Assembly: GCA_964489125.1 (NCBI GenBank) | Contig: CAZAXY010000006.1 | Coordinates: 1 to 63,142 of the forward strand | From: GYS-P2D sp964489125 | GTDB taxonomy: Bacteria > Bacteroidota > Bacteroidia > Chitinophagales > Saprospiraceae | Direction of reading: 5' to 3' | Length of the DNA: 63,142 nucleotides | Part shown: in pieces, positions 33,728-42,903 of the stretch | Layout: each line of letters begins with the position of its first letter | Numbering within the stretch: position 1 is the first letter of the stretch | The notes under the pieces: generated by a model | What the model was told of the DNA's origin: nothing | Databases searched by the model: none | Seen by the model: the letters and a program-made list of their open reading frames with translations, nothing else | Program-made: the position numbers and the translations under genes

Positions 33728-36088
33728 TTATCTATTTACGCCTAAGGCTTTAAGAGTCTCGATATCCATACTTCCTATAGGAAGGTTGTTGTCTCTCTGG
33801 AACTTAACCATAGCGGCTTTAGTTCTTGCACCAATCTGACCATCTACTGGTCCTGCATCGTAACCTCTATCGTTAAGTGCTTGCTGCACTTGTCTGTAGA
33901 AAGCAGGAGTAATGTCTGCACTACAGATTACTTCTCTCCACTCTGTAAATCCACCAGCTTTAACTAAGTTTCTCTTAGTTACAGTGTTGTACTGTGCTGG
34001 GATCTCAGTAGTAGAAGTTGAAGCCGAAGAAGCTAACTTCTGGAAAGATCTTGTTTCATATACTTCTGGAATCGGAGCACTGCTCACGCTTGCATCAGAA
34101 GCTAATTTCTTGTAAGATCTTGTAGTGTACTGAGCTGGAACATCATCAGCGTTAACAGAAGCATCTCTTACTAACTTCTGGTATGTTCTTGTCTCATATG
34201 TAGTACAATCTCCACCGCTGTTGCTTTCACCTGAGGTGATGAACTCAGTTCTTCTGTTAGTTCTTCTACCTGCAGCAGTTTCATTTGTAGCGATAGGCTG
34301 AGCTTCACCAGCACCATCATAGCTTAATCTTGAAGCAGAAACGCCATCAGCAACTAATGCATCATAAACAGCCTTTGCTCTTCTTCTTGATAAATCTTCG
34401 TTGCTTGCTGCCGAACCTTGATTGTCAGTATGTCCGATAAGTCTTGCAGTTACACCTGGAGCTGCATCTAATCTTGATTTCAACCCCGCAATAGCAGCAC
34501 TTGAACTAGCTGTTAATGTAGCTGATCCAGTTTGGAAGTTGATACCCTGAACAACGTTAGACTTGCCACAAGGAGCTTCTATAGTAGCCGCATCGCTAGC
34601 TAACTTTGTGATTGTTCTTGTCGTATACTGAGCTGGTACTTCAACAACTGTAGTAGTAGCAGGAGATGCTAACTTCTTAATAGTTCTTGTCGTATACTGC
34701 GCAGGTACTTCAACAGCTGTTGTACTTGCTGGTGTAGCAATCTTTCTGTAGGTTCTTGTAGAATATTGAGCTGGTACTTGACTAGTGTATGTTGCAGCAG
34801 GTATGATTAACTTCTTATAAGTTCTTGTAGTGTACTTAGCTGCTACATCATTTCTATTAGATCCAGCTGCAGAAGATAATACTTGGTAACTTCTTGTGCC
34901 ATATTGTGCAGGAACCTCTACAGTTCTGATACAATCTTCTCCACTTGAAGTCCATCCAGCCTCACATGCTTGTCTTACTGACTTAGTAACTGTCTTAAAT
35001 TGAGCAGGAACCTCAACAAGACACCATACTAAACAGTCGTTAGGATCAGCAGAAAGACAGTTTCTATCAGCTTTTTTCTTAACCCACTTAGTAGAAGCAG
35101 GGGAAGTTTGGATAGTCTCTGATACAGTCTCATAACCAGCAGGCTTTTTCTCGATACGTGTGCCAGCCTCCTTAGTCAATACTTGGTCTGTCTTAGTCTC
35201 ATACTGTGCGGGGTAAGTAGATAGCGTGCTATACGCTTCTTGCTCTAATACTCTCTCAGTATAAGTACCATATACATTGCCATAACTATCAGTTGATAAC
35301 AATCTACTCAATTGAGCACCACTTAATCTTGATCCAGAACCATCAGTTCTTCCACCACCATCAACAAGTGCCTTAAGAGCATTAAGCTCATCATTGTTAA
35401 AAGTTCTTGTGACACCGTTGACTGTGTAGCTATTGCCACCGTCATCCAACATTTTGAGTAATCCAGGACCATTAGCGATAGCAGGGATCTGACCAGCAGT
35501 GCTGTAAGCCTCTTTAGTAAGGATTTGCTCAGTTACTGTTTCATAAGTTGCAGGAACAACTTTTAGAGTAGTGTAAGCATCTTTTACTAACACTTGCTCA
35601 GTTACTGTCTCAAAAGTTGCAGGAACAACCTGTAGAGTAGTATAAGCATCTTGTACTAATACTTGCTCCGTTACTGTCTCAAAAGTTGCAGGAACAATTG
35701 AAACCCCAGGTGCATCAACGAATTTGATTACTTGCTCTGAAGCAGGCTCAAATACAGCAGGTGAAGTAGATACCTGCTTGCCTGGATCTTGAGCCAACAA
35801 TTGCTCAGACACAGTCTCGAAAGTTGCAGGAGTTACAGATAACGTCGTTGACGCTTCTTTTGCTAATACTTGTTCGCTTACAGACTCAAATGTTGCTGGA
35901 ATAGTAGCTACCTTAGTAGTAGCTTCTTTTACTAAGACTTGCTCAGTAACCTGCTCATATTGATCTGCAATCAAACACTTAGCATAACATTTACCAGGCT
36001 CTGACGGCATGCCAGCTTCTGGTTGTGCGTAGACTTCTACTGCCAACAAGCAGATAAAAGTCATCAACAAAAAGTTAAGATTTTTCAT
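33728..36088 (-). CDS. Secreted OmpA-family protein with a ~20-26-residue repeat array and peptidoglycan-binding domain
   Basis: A 786-residue exported protein with a signal peptide ending VEVYAQ. Degenerate repeats of the form PA-aromatic-E/T-T-V/R-T-x-x-x-L fill residues ~41-195, 275-330, 359-500 and 628-715; early copies read VPATFETVTEQVLVKDAY, later ones VPAQYTTRTIKKLAS. An OmpA C-terminal domain (510-620) sits inside the array: INFQTGSATLT, IGHTDNQGSAASNEDLSRRRA and GRRTNRRTEF are its peptidoglycan-binding signature. The C-terminus (725-783) is a PG_binding_1 domain (LNDRGYDAGPVDGQIGARTKAAMVKFQ). Residues ~200-272 are unlike the rest. It has its own promoter and terminator. It probably tethers the outer membrane or surface layer to peptidoglycan; the function of the repeats is unknown. 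Confidence 0.85.
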   Translation of the reverse strand: MKNLNFLLMTFICLLAVEVYAQPEAGMPSEPGKCYAKCLIADQYEQVTEQVLVKEATTKVATIPATFESVSEQVLAKEASTTLSVTPATFETVSEQLLAQDPGKQVSTSPAVFEPASEQVIKFVDAPGVSIVPATFETVTEQVLVQDAYTTLQVVPATFETVTEQVLVKDAYTTLKVVPATYETVTEQILTKEAYSTAGQIPAIANGPGLLKMLDDGGNSYTVNGVTRTFNNDELNALKALVDGGGRTDGSGSRLSGAQLSRLLSTDSYGNVYGTYTERVLEQEAYSTLSTYPAQYETKTDQVLTKEAGTRIEKKPAGYETVSETIQTSPASTKWVKKKADRNCLSADPNDCLVWCLVEVPAQFKTVTKSVRQACEAGWTSSGEDCIRTVEVPAQYGTRSYQVLSSAAGSNRNDVAAKYTTRTYKKLIIPAATYTSQVPAQYSTRTYRKIATPASTTAVEVPAQYTTRTIKKLASPATTTVVEVPAQYTTRTITKLASDAATIEAPCGKSNVVQGINFQTGSATLTASSSAAIAGLKSRLDAAPGVTARLIGHTDNQGSAASNEDLSRRRAKAVYDALVADGVSASRLSYDGAGEAQPIATNETAAGRRTNRRTEFITSGESNSGGDCTTYETRTYQKLVRDASVNADDVPAQYTTRSYKKLASDASVSSAPIPEVYETRSFQKLASSASTSTTEIPAQYNTVTKRNLVKAGGFTEWREVICSADITPAFYRQVQQALNDRGYDAGPVDGQIGARTKAAMVKFQRDNNLPIGSMDIETLKALGVNR
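33959..35968 (-). repeat. Coding repeat array inside the OmpA-family gene
   Basis: About sixteen imperfect copies of a 20-26-codon unit, in two flavours (TVTEQVLVKDA and TTRTYKKLAS types), interrupted by a unique segment and by the OmpA domain. Some neighbouring copies are near-identical at the nucleotide level (for example around 35520-35690), which points to recent duplication. Confidence 0.85.
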
Positions 36089-36144
36089 AATAATTTTGAA
36101 AGCATTTAATTAAATAATATTGAAGTATTCTGAATTATGGTTCG

Positions 36145-36152
36145 CAAAAGTA
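36145..36152 (-). promoter_or_regulatory. -7 promoter element (TACTTTTG) for the OmpA-repeat gene
   Basis: Minus strand reads TACTTTTGC, exact TAnnTTTG, about 57 bp upstream of the ATG. It lies at the 3' end of the HD gene, so the OmpA gene is separately transcribed. Confidence 0.55.
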
Positions 36153-36156
36153 ACCA

Positions 36157-37350
36157 TTAAATTTTTATTTCCTTTGGGTACGAAATATAGTTTGTTTGCG
36201 AATATGCTCCTTTAGACGCAATTTCTATCATTGGTATATATTTTTCGGTATTCCCTCCTTTATGTAGAATCATAATGGGTTTATTGGTATCATAAACTTT
36301 ATGGCTGTCCATTCCGATTATCACAGTTTTGCTGGCTTCAGTGGGGCTGATCTCAAGCAAGCTTTCAGATTTATGACGCAATGACTCGATAAAGTCACCC
36401 GATATAAGTGCTTCGCTAAAAACTGTTCTTAGCAATCTCCGATTGAGAATACCAGATGCCATATATCTACAAATAAAGTTATCATCTTTTACGTGATTTT
36501 TGAGTAAGGTGATGATATCATTATCATCGAGTAATGCAAAGCTTTCAAGCGAGTCGCCAGATAGTGGTGCATGGCTTCGAATTAAGCTATTGAGAAGCGA
36601 ATAGTCTTCATCATGATCTGATAACTTATCCTTGTACTCATCAAAGAATGAGACAAGCATCGACTCAGCGCTCACAGCAGTCTTATGGAGATAGACTTGA
36701 CGGTACATCAAGTGCCTTGACATGAAGAATTTATCTACGCTGTAGCGACCTTTGGCTTCTACGACTAACTTTCCATGTTGAACATTCATCATCTTAACGA
36801 TGCGGTCATATCCGATAACACCCTCGGCCACTCCGGAATAGTAGCTGTCTCTACTTAGGTAATCCATCCTATCTACGTCCAACTGGCTGGATAGCATCTG
36901 ATGTAGAAATGGACGATCATATTTGTCTTGAAAAATTATAATAGCCAAATCAAGTCTGCCTTCCAGTTCATTGTTCAACAGATACATCATTTGGAGAGTG
37001 ATTTCCTCATGGCTGACAGGAAGGATCTTCCTCTCAAGTGCATGCGAAAAAGGGCCATGACCTATATCGTGGAGTAAGGCTGCAGCACAAGTTGCTTCAT
37101 ATTCTTCATCAGAGATATCTATACCTTTGATTCTTAGATTTTGGATGAGTTCTGAACATAGATGTGCTACTCCCATGGAGTGATGAAATCGAGTATGTAC
37201 TGCCCCTGGGTAAACTAGTGAAGACAAACCGACTTGAGATATGCGCCGCAGACGTTGGAAGAATCTGTGATCTATTAACTCATAGATTAACTCAGTTGGA
37301 AATGTGATCAACCCGTATATAGGATCATTAAATACTTTGATCTTAGACAT
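36157..37350 (-). CDS. HD-domain phosphohydrolase (dGTPase/SAMHD1-like)
   Basis: A 397-residue HD hydrolase. Motifs are HTRFHHSMGVAHL (first His), LLHDIGHGPFSHALE (HD pair with the following catalytic H) and SSQLDVDRMDYLSRDSYYSG (later Asp). These match the large HD family that includes SAMHD1-like nucleotide triphosphohydrolases. Whether dNTPs or another phosphate is the substrate is not known. Single gene; it diverges from porX by 160 bp that holds no clear promoter motif. Confidence 0.88.
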   Translation of the reverse strand: MSKIKVFNDPIYGLITFPTELIYELIDHRFFQRLRRISQVGLSSLVYPGAVHTRFHHSMGVAHLCSELIQNLRIKGIDISDEEYEATCAAALLHDIGHGPFSHALERKILPVSHEEITLQMMYLLNNELEGRLDLAIIIFQDKYDRPFLHQMLSSQLDVDRMDYLSRDSYYSGVAEGVIGYDRIVKMMNVQHGKLVVEAKGRYSVDKFFMSRHLMYRQVYLHKTAVSAESMLVSFFDEYKDKLSDHDEDYSLLNSLIRSHAPLSGDSLESFALLDDNDIITLLKNHVKDDNFICRYMASGILNRRLLRTVFSEALISGDFIESLRHKSESLLEISPTEASKTVIIGMDSHKVYDTNKPIMILHKGGNTEKYIPMIEIASKGAYSQTNYISYPKEIKI

Positions 37351-37510
37351 TATACTCTAAACATCCATTTTCGTACCACAAATTTATTAATGACTTATCA
37401 TCTATTGTAATATGCGCTATTCTACCACCGTTAAAGGTTGGCGAATCATAAGACATTGTGCTCTTATTGATCAAAAACATAAGTTCTAATTCAAATCACA
37501 AAATTACTGG

Positions 37511-39064
37511 ATGAGTAAGATCAGAATCCTTTGGGCCGATGATGAAATTGATATGCTGAAACCTCAGCTGTTTTTTCTTGAAAAGAAAGGATATGAAGTT
37601 GTAACTGTGACTAATGGTCATGATGCAATAGAAACCTTTGAAGAAGAAAAGGATATAGATGTAGTCTTCCTTGATGAATCCATGCCTGGCATATCTGGTC
37701 TTGAAACTCTTAGCGAGATCAAGTCTCGTAATAGTAATACGCCTGTTGTGATGATCACTAAGAATGAAGCCGAGAACCTTATGGAAGAGGCTATTGGTTC
37801 GCAGATAGACGATTACCTAATCAAGCCGGTTAATCCCAATCAGATATTGATGACTCTTAAGAAACTCATCGATAATGAGCGCTTAATCGAAGAAAAGACT
37901 GTGACAGACTATCAGGTTGATTTCAGAAAAATACTCATGGAAATTAACAGTGGCCTGGATATAGAAGGATGGGTGGATATCTACAAGAAGATCATCTCTT
38001 GGGAGCTCAAGCTCGACGAGTCTAACTCGCAAGAAATGATGGATATATTGACCATGCAAAAGACTGAGGCAAACTCAGAATTTTCGAAATTTGTTATCAA
38101 GAACTATCCAAGTTGGTTTGATAGTGATGATGGACCTACGATGTCCCATGACTTGTTTAAAACTAAACTATTACCACATCTCGATGAAAATCAACCTACC
38201 ATTGTTTTCTTGTTAGATAATCTGCGATTTGACCAGTGGAAGATCATTGAGCCCGCAGTGTCCAGCATGTTCAGAGTAGAAGAAGAGGACTTTTTCTATA
38301 GCATTTTACCTACATGCACCCAGTATAGTCGCAATGCGATTTTTGCAGGGATGACGCCTGCTGATATTAAGAAGCACTACAGCTCATGGTGGAAAGATGA
38401 TATCGATGAAGGAGGTAAGAATCTTTATGAAGCACAGTTGTTAGACTCTCAGCTTAACAGGCTCTTACGCAAAGAGATTGAATCCCACTATTTCAAAGTA
38501 ACTAATGTAGCAGCTGCCAGACAGCTGAATGAGGATGTACTCAATTTTCTGCAGAATGACCTGACAGTGGTCGTCTATAACTTCATCGATATGCTCTCTC
38601 ATGCTCGTACCGAGATGGAGGTGTTAAAGGAGTTGGCATCTGATGAGCGAGCCTATAGATCGCTGACGCTGTCTTGGTTTAAGAACTCACCACTGAGCTC
38701 TGCACTCGAGAAGCTTAGGGACAAGGATGTCAAGGTGTTCATCACTACGGATCATGGCACAATCCGTGTACATCGACCGAGTAAAGTTGTCGGAGATAAA
38801 CACACCACCACTAATCTCAGATATAAAATGGGGCGCAATCTCAATTATGACAAAAAGGACGTCCTTGAAATTTCTGATCCTCACACTGTAGGGCTACCAA
38901 AAACTAATATCAGTAGTCGATATATATTCGCTAAAGAGGATAAGTTCTTCTTGTATCCCAATAATTACAATCATTACAACAAGCTATATGATAACACTTT
39001 CCAGCATGGGGGTATTTCCTTAGAGGAGATCATATGTCCATTTGTTAGATTGTCGCCTAAGTAA
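37511..39064 (+). CDS. porX: T9SS response regulator PorX (REC-PglZ)
   Basis: A 517-residue two-domain regulator. The receiver domain (1-120) has acidic pocket ADDE (9-12), phospho-acceptor D55 (VVFLDESMPG), and the switch lysine in IKPVNP. A PglZ/alkaline-phosphatase-like domain fills about 200-517, with FLLDNLRFDQWK, YSILPTCTQYSRNAIFAGM and ITTDHGTIRVH as its metal-site segments. PorX is the T9SS regulator; it acts as a phosphodiesterase/effector and, with the PorY kinase and an ECF sigma factor (SigP), controls por genes in Porphyromonas. It ends immediately where the convergent tatC stops. The cognate PorY is not in this window. Confidence 0.95.
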   Translation: MSKIRILWADDEIDMLKPQLFFLEKKGYEVVTVTNGHDAIETFEEEKDIDVVFLDESMPGISGLETLSEIKSRNSNTPVVMITKNEAENLMEEAIGSQIDDYLIKPVNPNQILMTLKKLIDNERLIEEKTVTDYQVDFRKILMEINSGLDIEGWVDIYKKIISWELKLDESNSQEMMDILTMQKTEANSEFSKFVIKNYPSWFDSDDGPTMSHDLFKTKLLPHLDENQPTIVFLLDNLRFDQWKIIEPAVSSMFRVEEEDFFYSILPTCTQYSRNAIFAGMTPADIKKHYSSWWKDDIDEGGKNLYEAQLLDSQLNRLLRKEIESHYFKVTNVAAARQLNEDVLNFLQNDLTVVVYNFIDMLSHARTEMEVLKELASDERAYRSLTLSWFKNSPLSSALEKLRDKDVKVFITTDHGTIRVHRPSKVVGDKHTTTNLRYKMGRNLNYDKKDVLEISDPHTVGLPKTNISSRYIFAKEDKFFLYPNNYNHYNKLYDNTFQHGGISLEEIICPFVRLSPK

Positions 39065-39883
39065 CTAGGCCTCGCTGGCACGCTTCTTTTCTATGCGCTT
39101 GACGGCGATAATACCGATTTGATATAGTCCCATGAGTGGGATTGCTATTAGGAATTGTGTAACTACGTCAGGAGGGGTTATAATAGCTGCCATTATAAAT
39201 ATTACTACAATGGCATGTCTTCTGAATTTTTTCATTGTATCCGATCCAATAATTCCTGCCTTGCCGAGAAAATAAGCGACTACAGGAAGTTGAAATACCA
39301 TACCCGTAGGTAGGGTAATCATAGTCATATAGGACACATATGAGGATAACGTAGATGAGACTGGCGTATCATCTGTCCCAAACTCATATCCCGCTAAAAA
39401 ACTAATGGCAAAAGGAGCTATGATGAAATAACCAAAAAGAACTCCTAAGAAGAAAAGCACCGTACAGATTCCTACCATACCTCTTGTGGCTTTTTTCTCA
39501 TGGTCATAGAGGCCAGGTTTGATAAATCGCCAGAACTCCCAAAATATATATGGAAATCCCAAAATAATGCCCAACCATATAGAAGTCTTCAAATGGGTGA
39601 AAAATCGCTCGCCGAGATCTTTATAGATGAGCTGAAACTGTGGAACTTCACAGAAAACATCAAATGTGTTACAGATAAACCGATAGGTTGGAAAAGTCTT
39701 AAATCTTGGCGCAAAAAGAATATCTATTACCAATCCACTCTGCCAAAACACAATTATACCTACCGCAACAATAGCTCCAACGGATCTAATTATATGCCAT
39801 CTAAGTTCCTCGAGATGATCGAGGAAGCTCATCTCTTTTTCGGAGGATGGAGCAGGGTTTTCGCCTTTTAGTTGTTTTGGCAT
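39065..39883 (-). CDS. tatC: Sec-independent protein translocase TatC
   Basis: A 272-residue inner-membrane protein with six transmembrane helices, the core of the twin-arginine translocase. EMSFLDHLEELRWHIIRS is the conserved amphipathic opening, and PGLYDHEKKATRG is the second conserved element. I use the ATG at 39883, but a TAnnTTTG element ends only 5 bp before it, so transcripts from it would start at or inside this codon. The ATG at 39832 (MSFLDHL) is a serious alternative and would still give a complete TatC. The gene converges on porX with no gap between stop codons. tatA is not nearby. Confidence 0.95.
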   Translation of the reverse strand: MPKQLKGENPAPSSEKEMSFLDHLEELRWHIIRSVGAIVAVGIIVFWQSGLVIDILFAPRFKTFPTYRFICNTFDVFCEVPQFQLIYKDLGERFFTHLKTSIWLGIILGFPYIFWEFWRFIKPGLYDHEKKATRGMVGICTVLFFLGVLFGYFIIAPFAISFLAGYEFGTDDTPVSSTLSSYVSYMTMITLPTGMVFQLPVVAYFLGKAGIIGSDTMKKFRRHAIVVIFIMAAIITPPDVVTQFLIAIPLMGLYQIGIIAVKRIEKKRASEA

Positions 39884-39887
39884 CAAT

Positions 39888-39895
39888 CAAAGGTA
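39888..39895 (-). promoter_or_regulatory. -7 promoter element (TACCTTTG) for tatC
   Basis: Minus strand reads TACCTTTGATTGATG: an exact TAnnTTTG immediately before the tatC ATG. Distance implies either a leaderless transcript or initiation of translation further downstream. Confidence 0.5.
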
Positions 39896-39995
39896 TCATT
39901 AACAGACGGCAAGTATTATTATGTTTTTCTATAATTCCAAGTTTTGCCAATAACTTTTATTTCATCTTTGTCGGACTAAACGATTTTCCTTCTGC

Positions 39996-40910
39996 ATGTT
40001 AAGTTCGATTGTCATATTTATTGTCAGCCTGGCAGTTCTGATATTTTCTTCAGATCGGTTTATCGGAGCATCGGAAAAAATAGGATTAGGCTTTGGTGTT
40101 TCTCCATTTATTATTGGAGTGACTGTAGTGGCGTTCGGGACTAGCCTTCCAGAACTGATGACCTCAATAGTATCAGTATATTATGGAAGCAGTGAGATCG
40201 TAGTAGGTAATGTAATTGGTAGCAACATCACTAATATACTGCTAGTAGTAGGGATTTCTGGAGTCATTTCAGGGGATATGATCATTAAACGAAATCTTAT
40301 TGGAGAGGATGTCCCGATGCTCATTGCCTCAGCCTTGTTGCTTTGGTTTTGTCTGCAGGATTTTTCTTTTTCTTTAGTAGAGGCGTTTTTATTCTGCATA
40401 GCACTCGTCATATTTCTTTGGAACTGTATAAGAAGCGGTATTATCGAGCAGGCAGAAGGCTCATCAAAAGCTACCTGGAGAGAATACCTTATTGTTCTTA
40501 TAGGTGCAATAGGCATTTATTTTGGGGCATCATATACGGTCTCTTCGATATCTGAGATCTCAAGACAGCTTGGTGTAAATCCTGAAGTGGTCTCGCTATC
40601 AGCTTTAGCTCTTGGGACTTCGTTGCCGGAGGTTGTAGTCAGTTTAGCAGCTTGCAAACGAGGCTTGGCAGGGATGGCACTGGGTAATGTGATAGGTTCT
40701 AACATATTCAACACCTATGCAGTAATGGCTATTCCGTCATTTTGCGGGGACCTGGTGATTCCTGCATCAATATTGGAGTTTAGTTTACCATTTATGGTAG
40801 CCGTATCGTTTCTTTTTATGATTATGTGTATCTCTAAACGAGTAAGCTTTTTTCAAGGGTGCTTGCTCCTTATCTTTTATGCATTCTTCCTCACAGAATT
40901 ATTTACTTAA
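39996..40910 (+). CDS. Calcium/sodium antiporter, CaCA family
   Basis: A 304-residue polytopic transporter with two alpha repeats typical of the cation:cation antiporter family: VAFGTSLPELMTSIVS with GNVIGSNITN, and ALGTSLPEVVVSLAA with GNVIGSNIFN. It resembles YrbG-like K+-dependent Na+/Ca2+ exchangers. It probably exports calcium in exchange for sodium; the specificity is inferred. It precedes a separate secreted protein gene. Confidence 0.9.
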   Translation: MLSSIVIFIVSLAVLIFSSDRFIGASEKIGLGFGVSPFIIGVTVVAFGTSLPELMTSIVSVYYGSSEIVVGNVIGSNITNILLVVGISGVISGDMIIKRNLIGEDVPMLIASALLLWFCLQDFSFSLVEAFLFCIALVIFLWNCIRSGIIEQAEGSSKATWREYLIVLIGAIGIYFGASYTVSSISEISRQLGVNPEVVSLSALALGTSLPEVVVSLAACKRGLAGMALGNVIGSNIFNTYAVMAIPSFCGDLVIPASILEFSLPFMVAVSFLFMIMCISKRVSFFQGCLLLIFYAFFLTELFT

Positions 40911-40930
40911 TTGCTGCGTTACAATATCGC

Positions 40931-42166
40931 ATGATGAAATTCTTCACTTACATTCTGGCATCAACTACTCTTGCTTTAATCGCACTGACGCCAGTGTTAG
41001 CACAGCTAAGTCCTGTTGCATCCTATAGCATGGATGATTGTTCGCTAAATGATGATATAGGTGCATTTGACGGGTTCATCTTTGGAAATCTGTGTACTTG
41101 TGGAGCATCATCAAGTGGTATAGAGTTTACAGGTAATGAGATCGGAGATTTTAATCCAGGGCTGACTGATGTTTTTGGATCCGATTTCAGCATTAGCTTT
41201 TATGCTTCTTTTGATGAGACTGAAATGCAATCGATGGATATACTGTCCATAGCTGAAACCTGTAATAGTGATACTGCACTATTGATTAGATATCTCCCAG
41301 ATTTTAATATACTCAGGATCAGATTTTCTGATGGTCCCGCTAACAGAATAGATTTAAGTGGCGATATTGAACAACCCGGTTGTTTGAATTATGTCGTATA
41401 TACTGTAGAGGGGAGTACAGGTCGAATATATATTAACGGAGTATTGATGGACGAGCAGTCTGGTGTATCACCATTCGCATTTAATCCACCTGATGGCATA
41501 GACTTACAATTAGCAGATTCGCCCTGTACTGATATACCCGTTGGTGGGGATACTAGATTCGCTGGGATAATAGATGAACTGAGAGTCTTTGATAGAGCAA
41601 TATCACTTCGTGAGATTGGGTCACAAGATGTTAGACCCAATCAGATTCTACTCAATGATACTACATTATTTGAAGGACAGTCTATCGTGCTTAATACTGG
41701 TCAACTGTGCACTGATATGTTTAGGTGGTCACCTACTGAGGATCTGAGTGATCCTGCTCTGAGTGAACCAGTTGCCAGCCCTCCTCTTGGCACTAATGTT
41801 TATACTTTGACAATAGATGACATCGGATGCATGACTTCAGATGAAGTTGTAATCAATGTAGTTGATCGAGAGGTAGTCAGTTGCTCCGATCTTGTATTGC
41901 CTAACACATTTACACCTAATGGCGATGGTGTCAATGATAATTTCGGAATCAGCAATCCCTTCTTAATTGAGCAGTTGATTTCATTCGAGATATTTGATAA
42001 ATGGGGAGGGAGAATATTTCAAACTAATGATGTTGCAGGAACATGGAATGGACGTCGATTAGATAGTGGTAACGAGGTAGGTAACAGCTCCTATGTTTAT
42101 AAAGTCTCCTACGTATGCGAAGGCAATACTCAGGTAGTCACTGGTGTTGTCAATGTCCTACGTTGA
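40931..42166 (+). CDS. Secreted LamG-like protein with type B T9SS sorting domain
   Basis: A 411-residue secreted protein with signal peptide MMKFFTYILASTTLALIALTPVLAQ; an upstream GTG overlapping the antiporter is less likely. Residues ~28-235 form a concanavalin-A/LamG-like domain (VASYSMDDCSLNDDIGAFDG, IDELRVFDRAISLREIG). The last ~90 residues are a gliding-motility-associated C-terminal (type B) sorting domain: PNTFTPNGDGVNDNFGI, FEIFDKWGGRIFQT, and TGVVNVLR. It should be exported by Sec and then T9SS. Ligand unknown. Confidence 0.88.
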   Translation: MMKFFTYILASTTLALIALTPVLAQLSPVASYSMDDCSLNDDIGAFDGFIFGNLCTCGASSSGIEFTGNEIGDFNPGLTDVFGSDFSISFYASFDETEMQSMDILSIAETCNSDTALLIRYLPDFNILRIRFSDGPANRIDLSGDIEQPGCLNYVVYTVEGSTGRIYINGVLMDEQSGVSPFAFNPPDGIDLQLADSPCTDIPVGGDTRFAGIIDELRVFDRAISLREIGSQDVRPNQILLNDTTLFEGQSIVLNTGQLCTDMFRWSPTEDLSDPALSEPVASPPLGTNVYTLTIDDIGCMTSDEVVINVVDREVVSCSDLVLPNTFTPNGDGVNDNFGISNPFLIEQLISFEIFDKWGGRIFQTNDVAGTWNGRRLDSGNEVGNSSYVYKVSYVCEGNTQVVTGVVNVLR

Positions 42167-42211
42167 TGACTACTATCCAATTATATATTAAGGATTGTTA
42201 ACTTCGCCTTG

Positions 42212-42886
42212 ATGAATATTTGGTTCAAGCTGATTTTTACCCTCTGTACAATTGGCCTGCTTTCCTGTCAAGGAACGAGCACAAAAAATTCTAATAATGA
42301 TGGGGATAATACCATTTTGAGTGAGGAACTTGTAGCAGGGGATACTATATCCATACAAAAAGAAGACTTCGATCTAGACAAGTTTATTCAAGACAAGAAA
42401 GAAGCTGAAAAAAAGGAGAAGCTTGAAGCCGAAACTAAGGCTCTGCCTGAGGAATCCCAAAAAAATGAGGCTAACGTTGCAGCTAAATCTAAGAATAAAA
42501 GAGCTAACAAACCTGTTAGAAAGTACTTTCCGCAGATTGAATTTTTAGAGGAAACCTATGATGTTGGCGATATCGTTGAAGGCGACGTAATCAAACGTAC
42601 ATTCAAATTCAAAAATATTGGCAAAGCCCCTTTAAATATCGAAAAAGCAGAAGGCACCTGTGGTTGCACTCAGCCTTCTTATCCTTTCCTTGCAATTGCT
42701 CCAGGGGAGATAGGTGAAATTGGTGTGAATTATCATTCGGTTGGAAAATCAGGGCCACAAAAACCTGAAATCATCGTTCATTCTGATTCCAAAAATGAGC
42801 CTGTAAAAACTTTATACCTTGAACTAAATGTTAAGGATAAACCTAAAGAGAACCCAACAGATTCACTCGATCTTAAAGAGGGCTAG
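42212..42886 (+). CDS. DUF1573 lipoprotein
   Basis: A 224-residue lipoprotein; the chosen ATG (42212) follows an in-frame TTG by one codon. The lipobox is GLLSC (Cys at about 18), then a low-complexity charged linker rich in Lys and Glu, then a DUF1573 domain (about 110-210; EETYDVGDIVEGDVIKRTFKFKN, GTCGCTQPSYP). DUF1573 has an immunoglobulin-like fold with a conserved GxCGC element; its function is unknown. Widespread and abundant in Bacteroidota. A TTCG variant of the -7 element (TAACTTCG) lies about 6 bp upstream. Confidence 0.88.
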   Translation: MNIWFKLIFTLCTIGLLSCQGTSTKNSNNDGDNTILSEELVAGDTISIQKEDFDLDKFIQDKKEAEKKEKLEAETKALPEESQKNEANVAAKSKNKRANKPVRKYFPQIEFLEETYDVGDIVEGDVIKRTFKFKNIGKAPLNIEKAEGTCGCTQPSYPFLAIAPGEIGEIGVNYHSVGKSGPQKPEIIVHSDSKNEPVKTLYLELNVKDKPKENPTDSLDLKEG

Positions 42887-42903
42887 TACCTAAAGATTGT
42901 TGA

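Noticed and set aside
33959..35968. Regularly spaced repeats as a CRISPR array
   Set aside because: They encode an uninterrupted protein, the unit length fits codons, and no cas gene is near.
40859..40930. GTG start for the LamG-like protein inside the antiporter gene
   Set aside because: It adds 24 residues ahead of a clean signal peptide that starts at the ATG at 40931.
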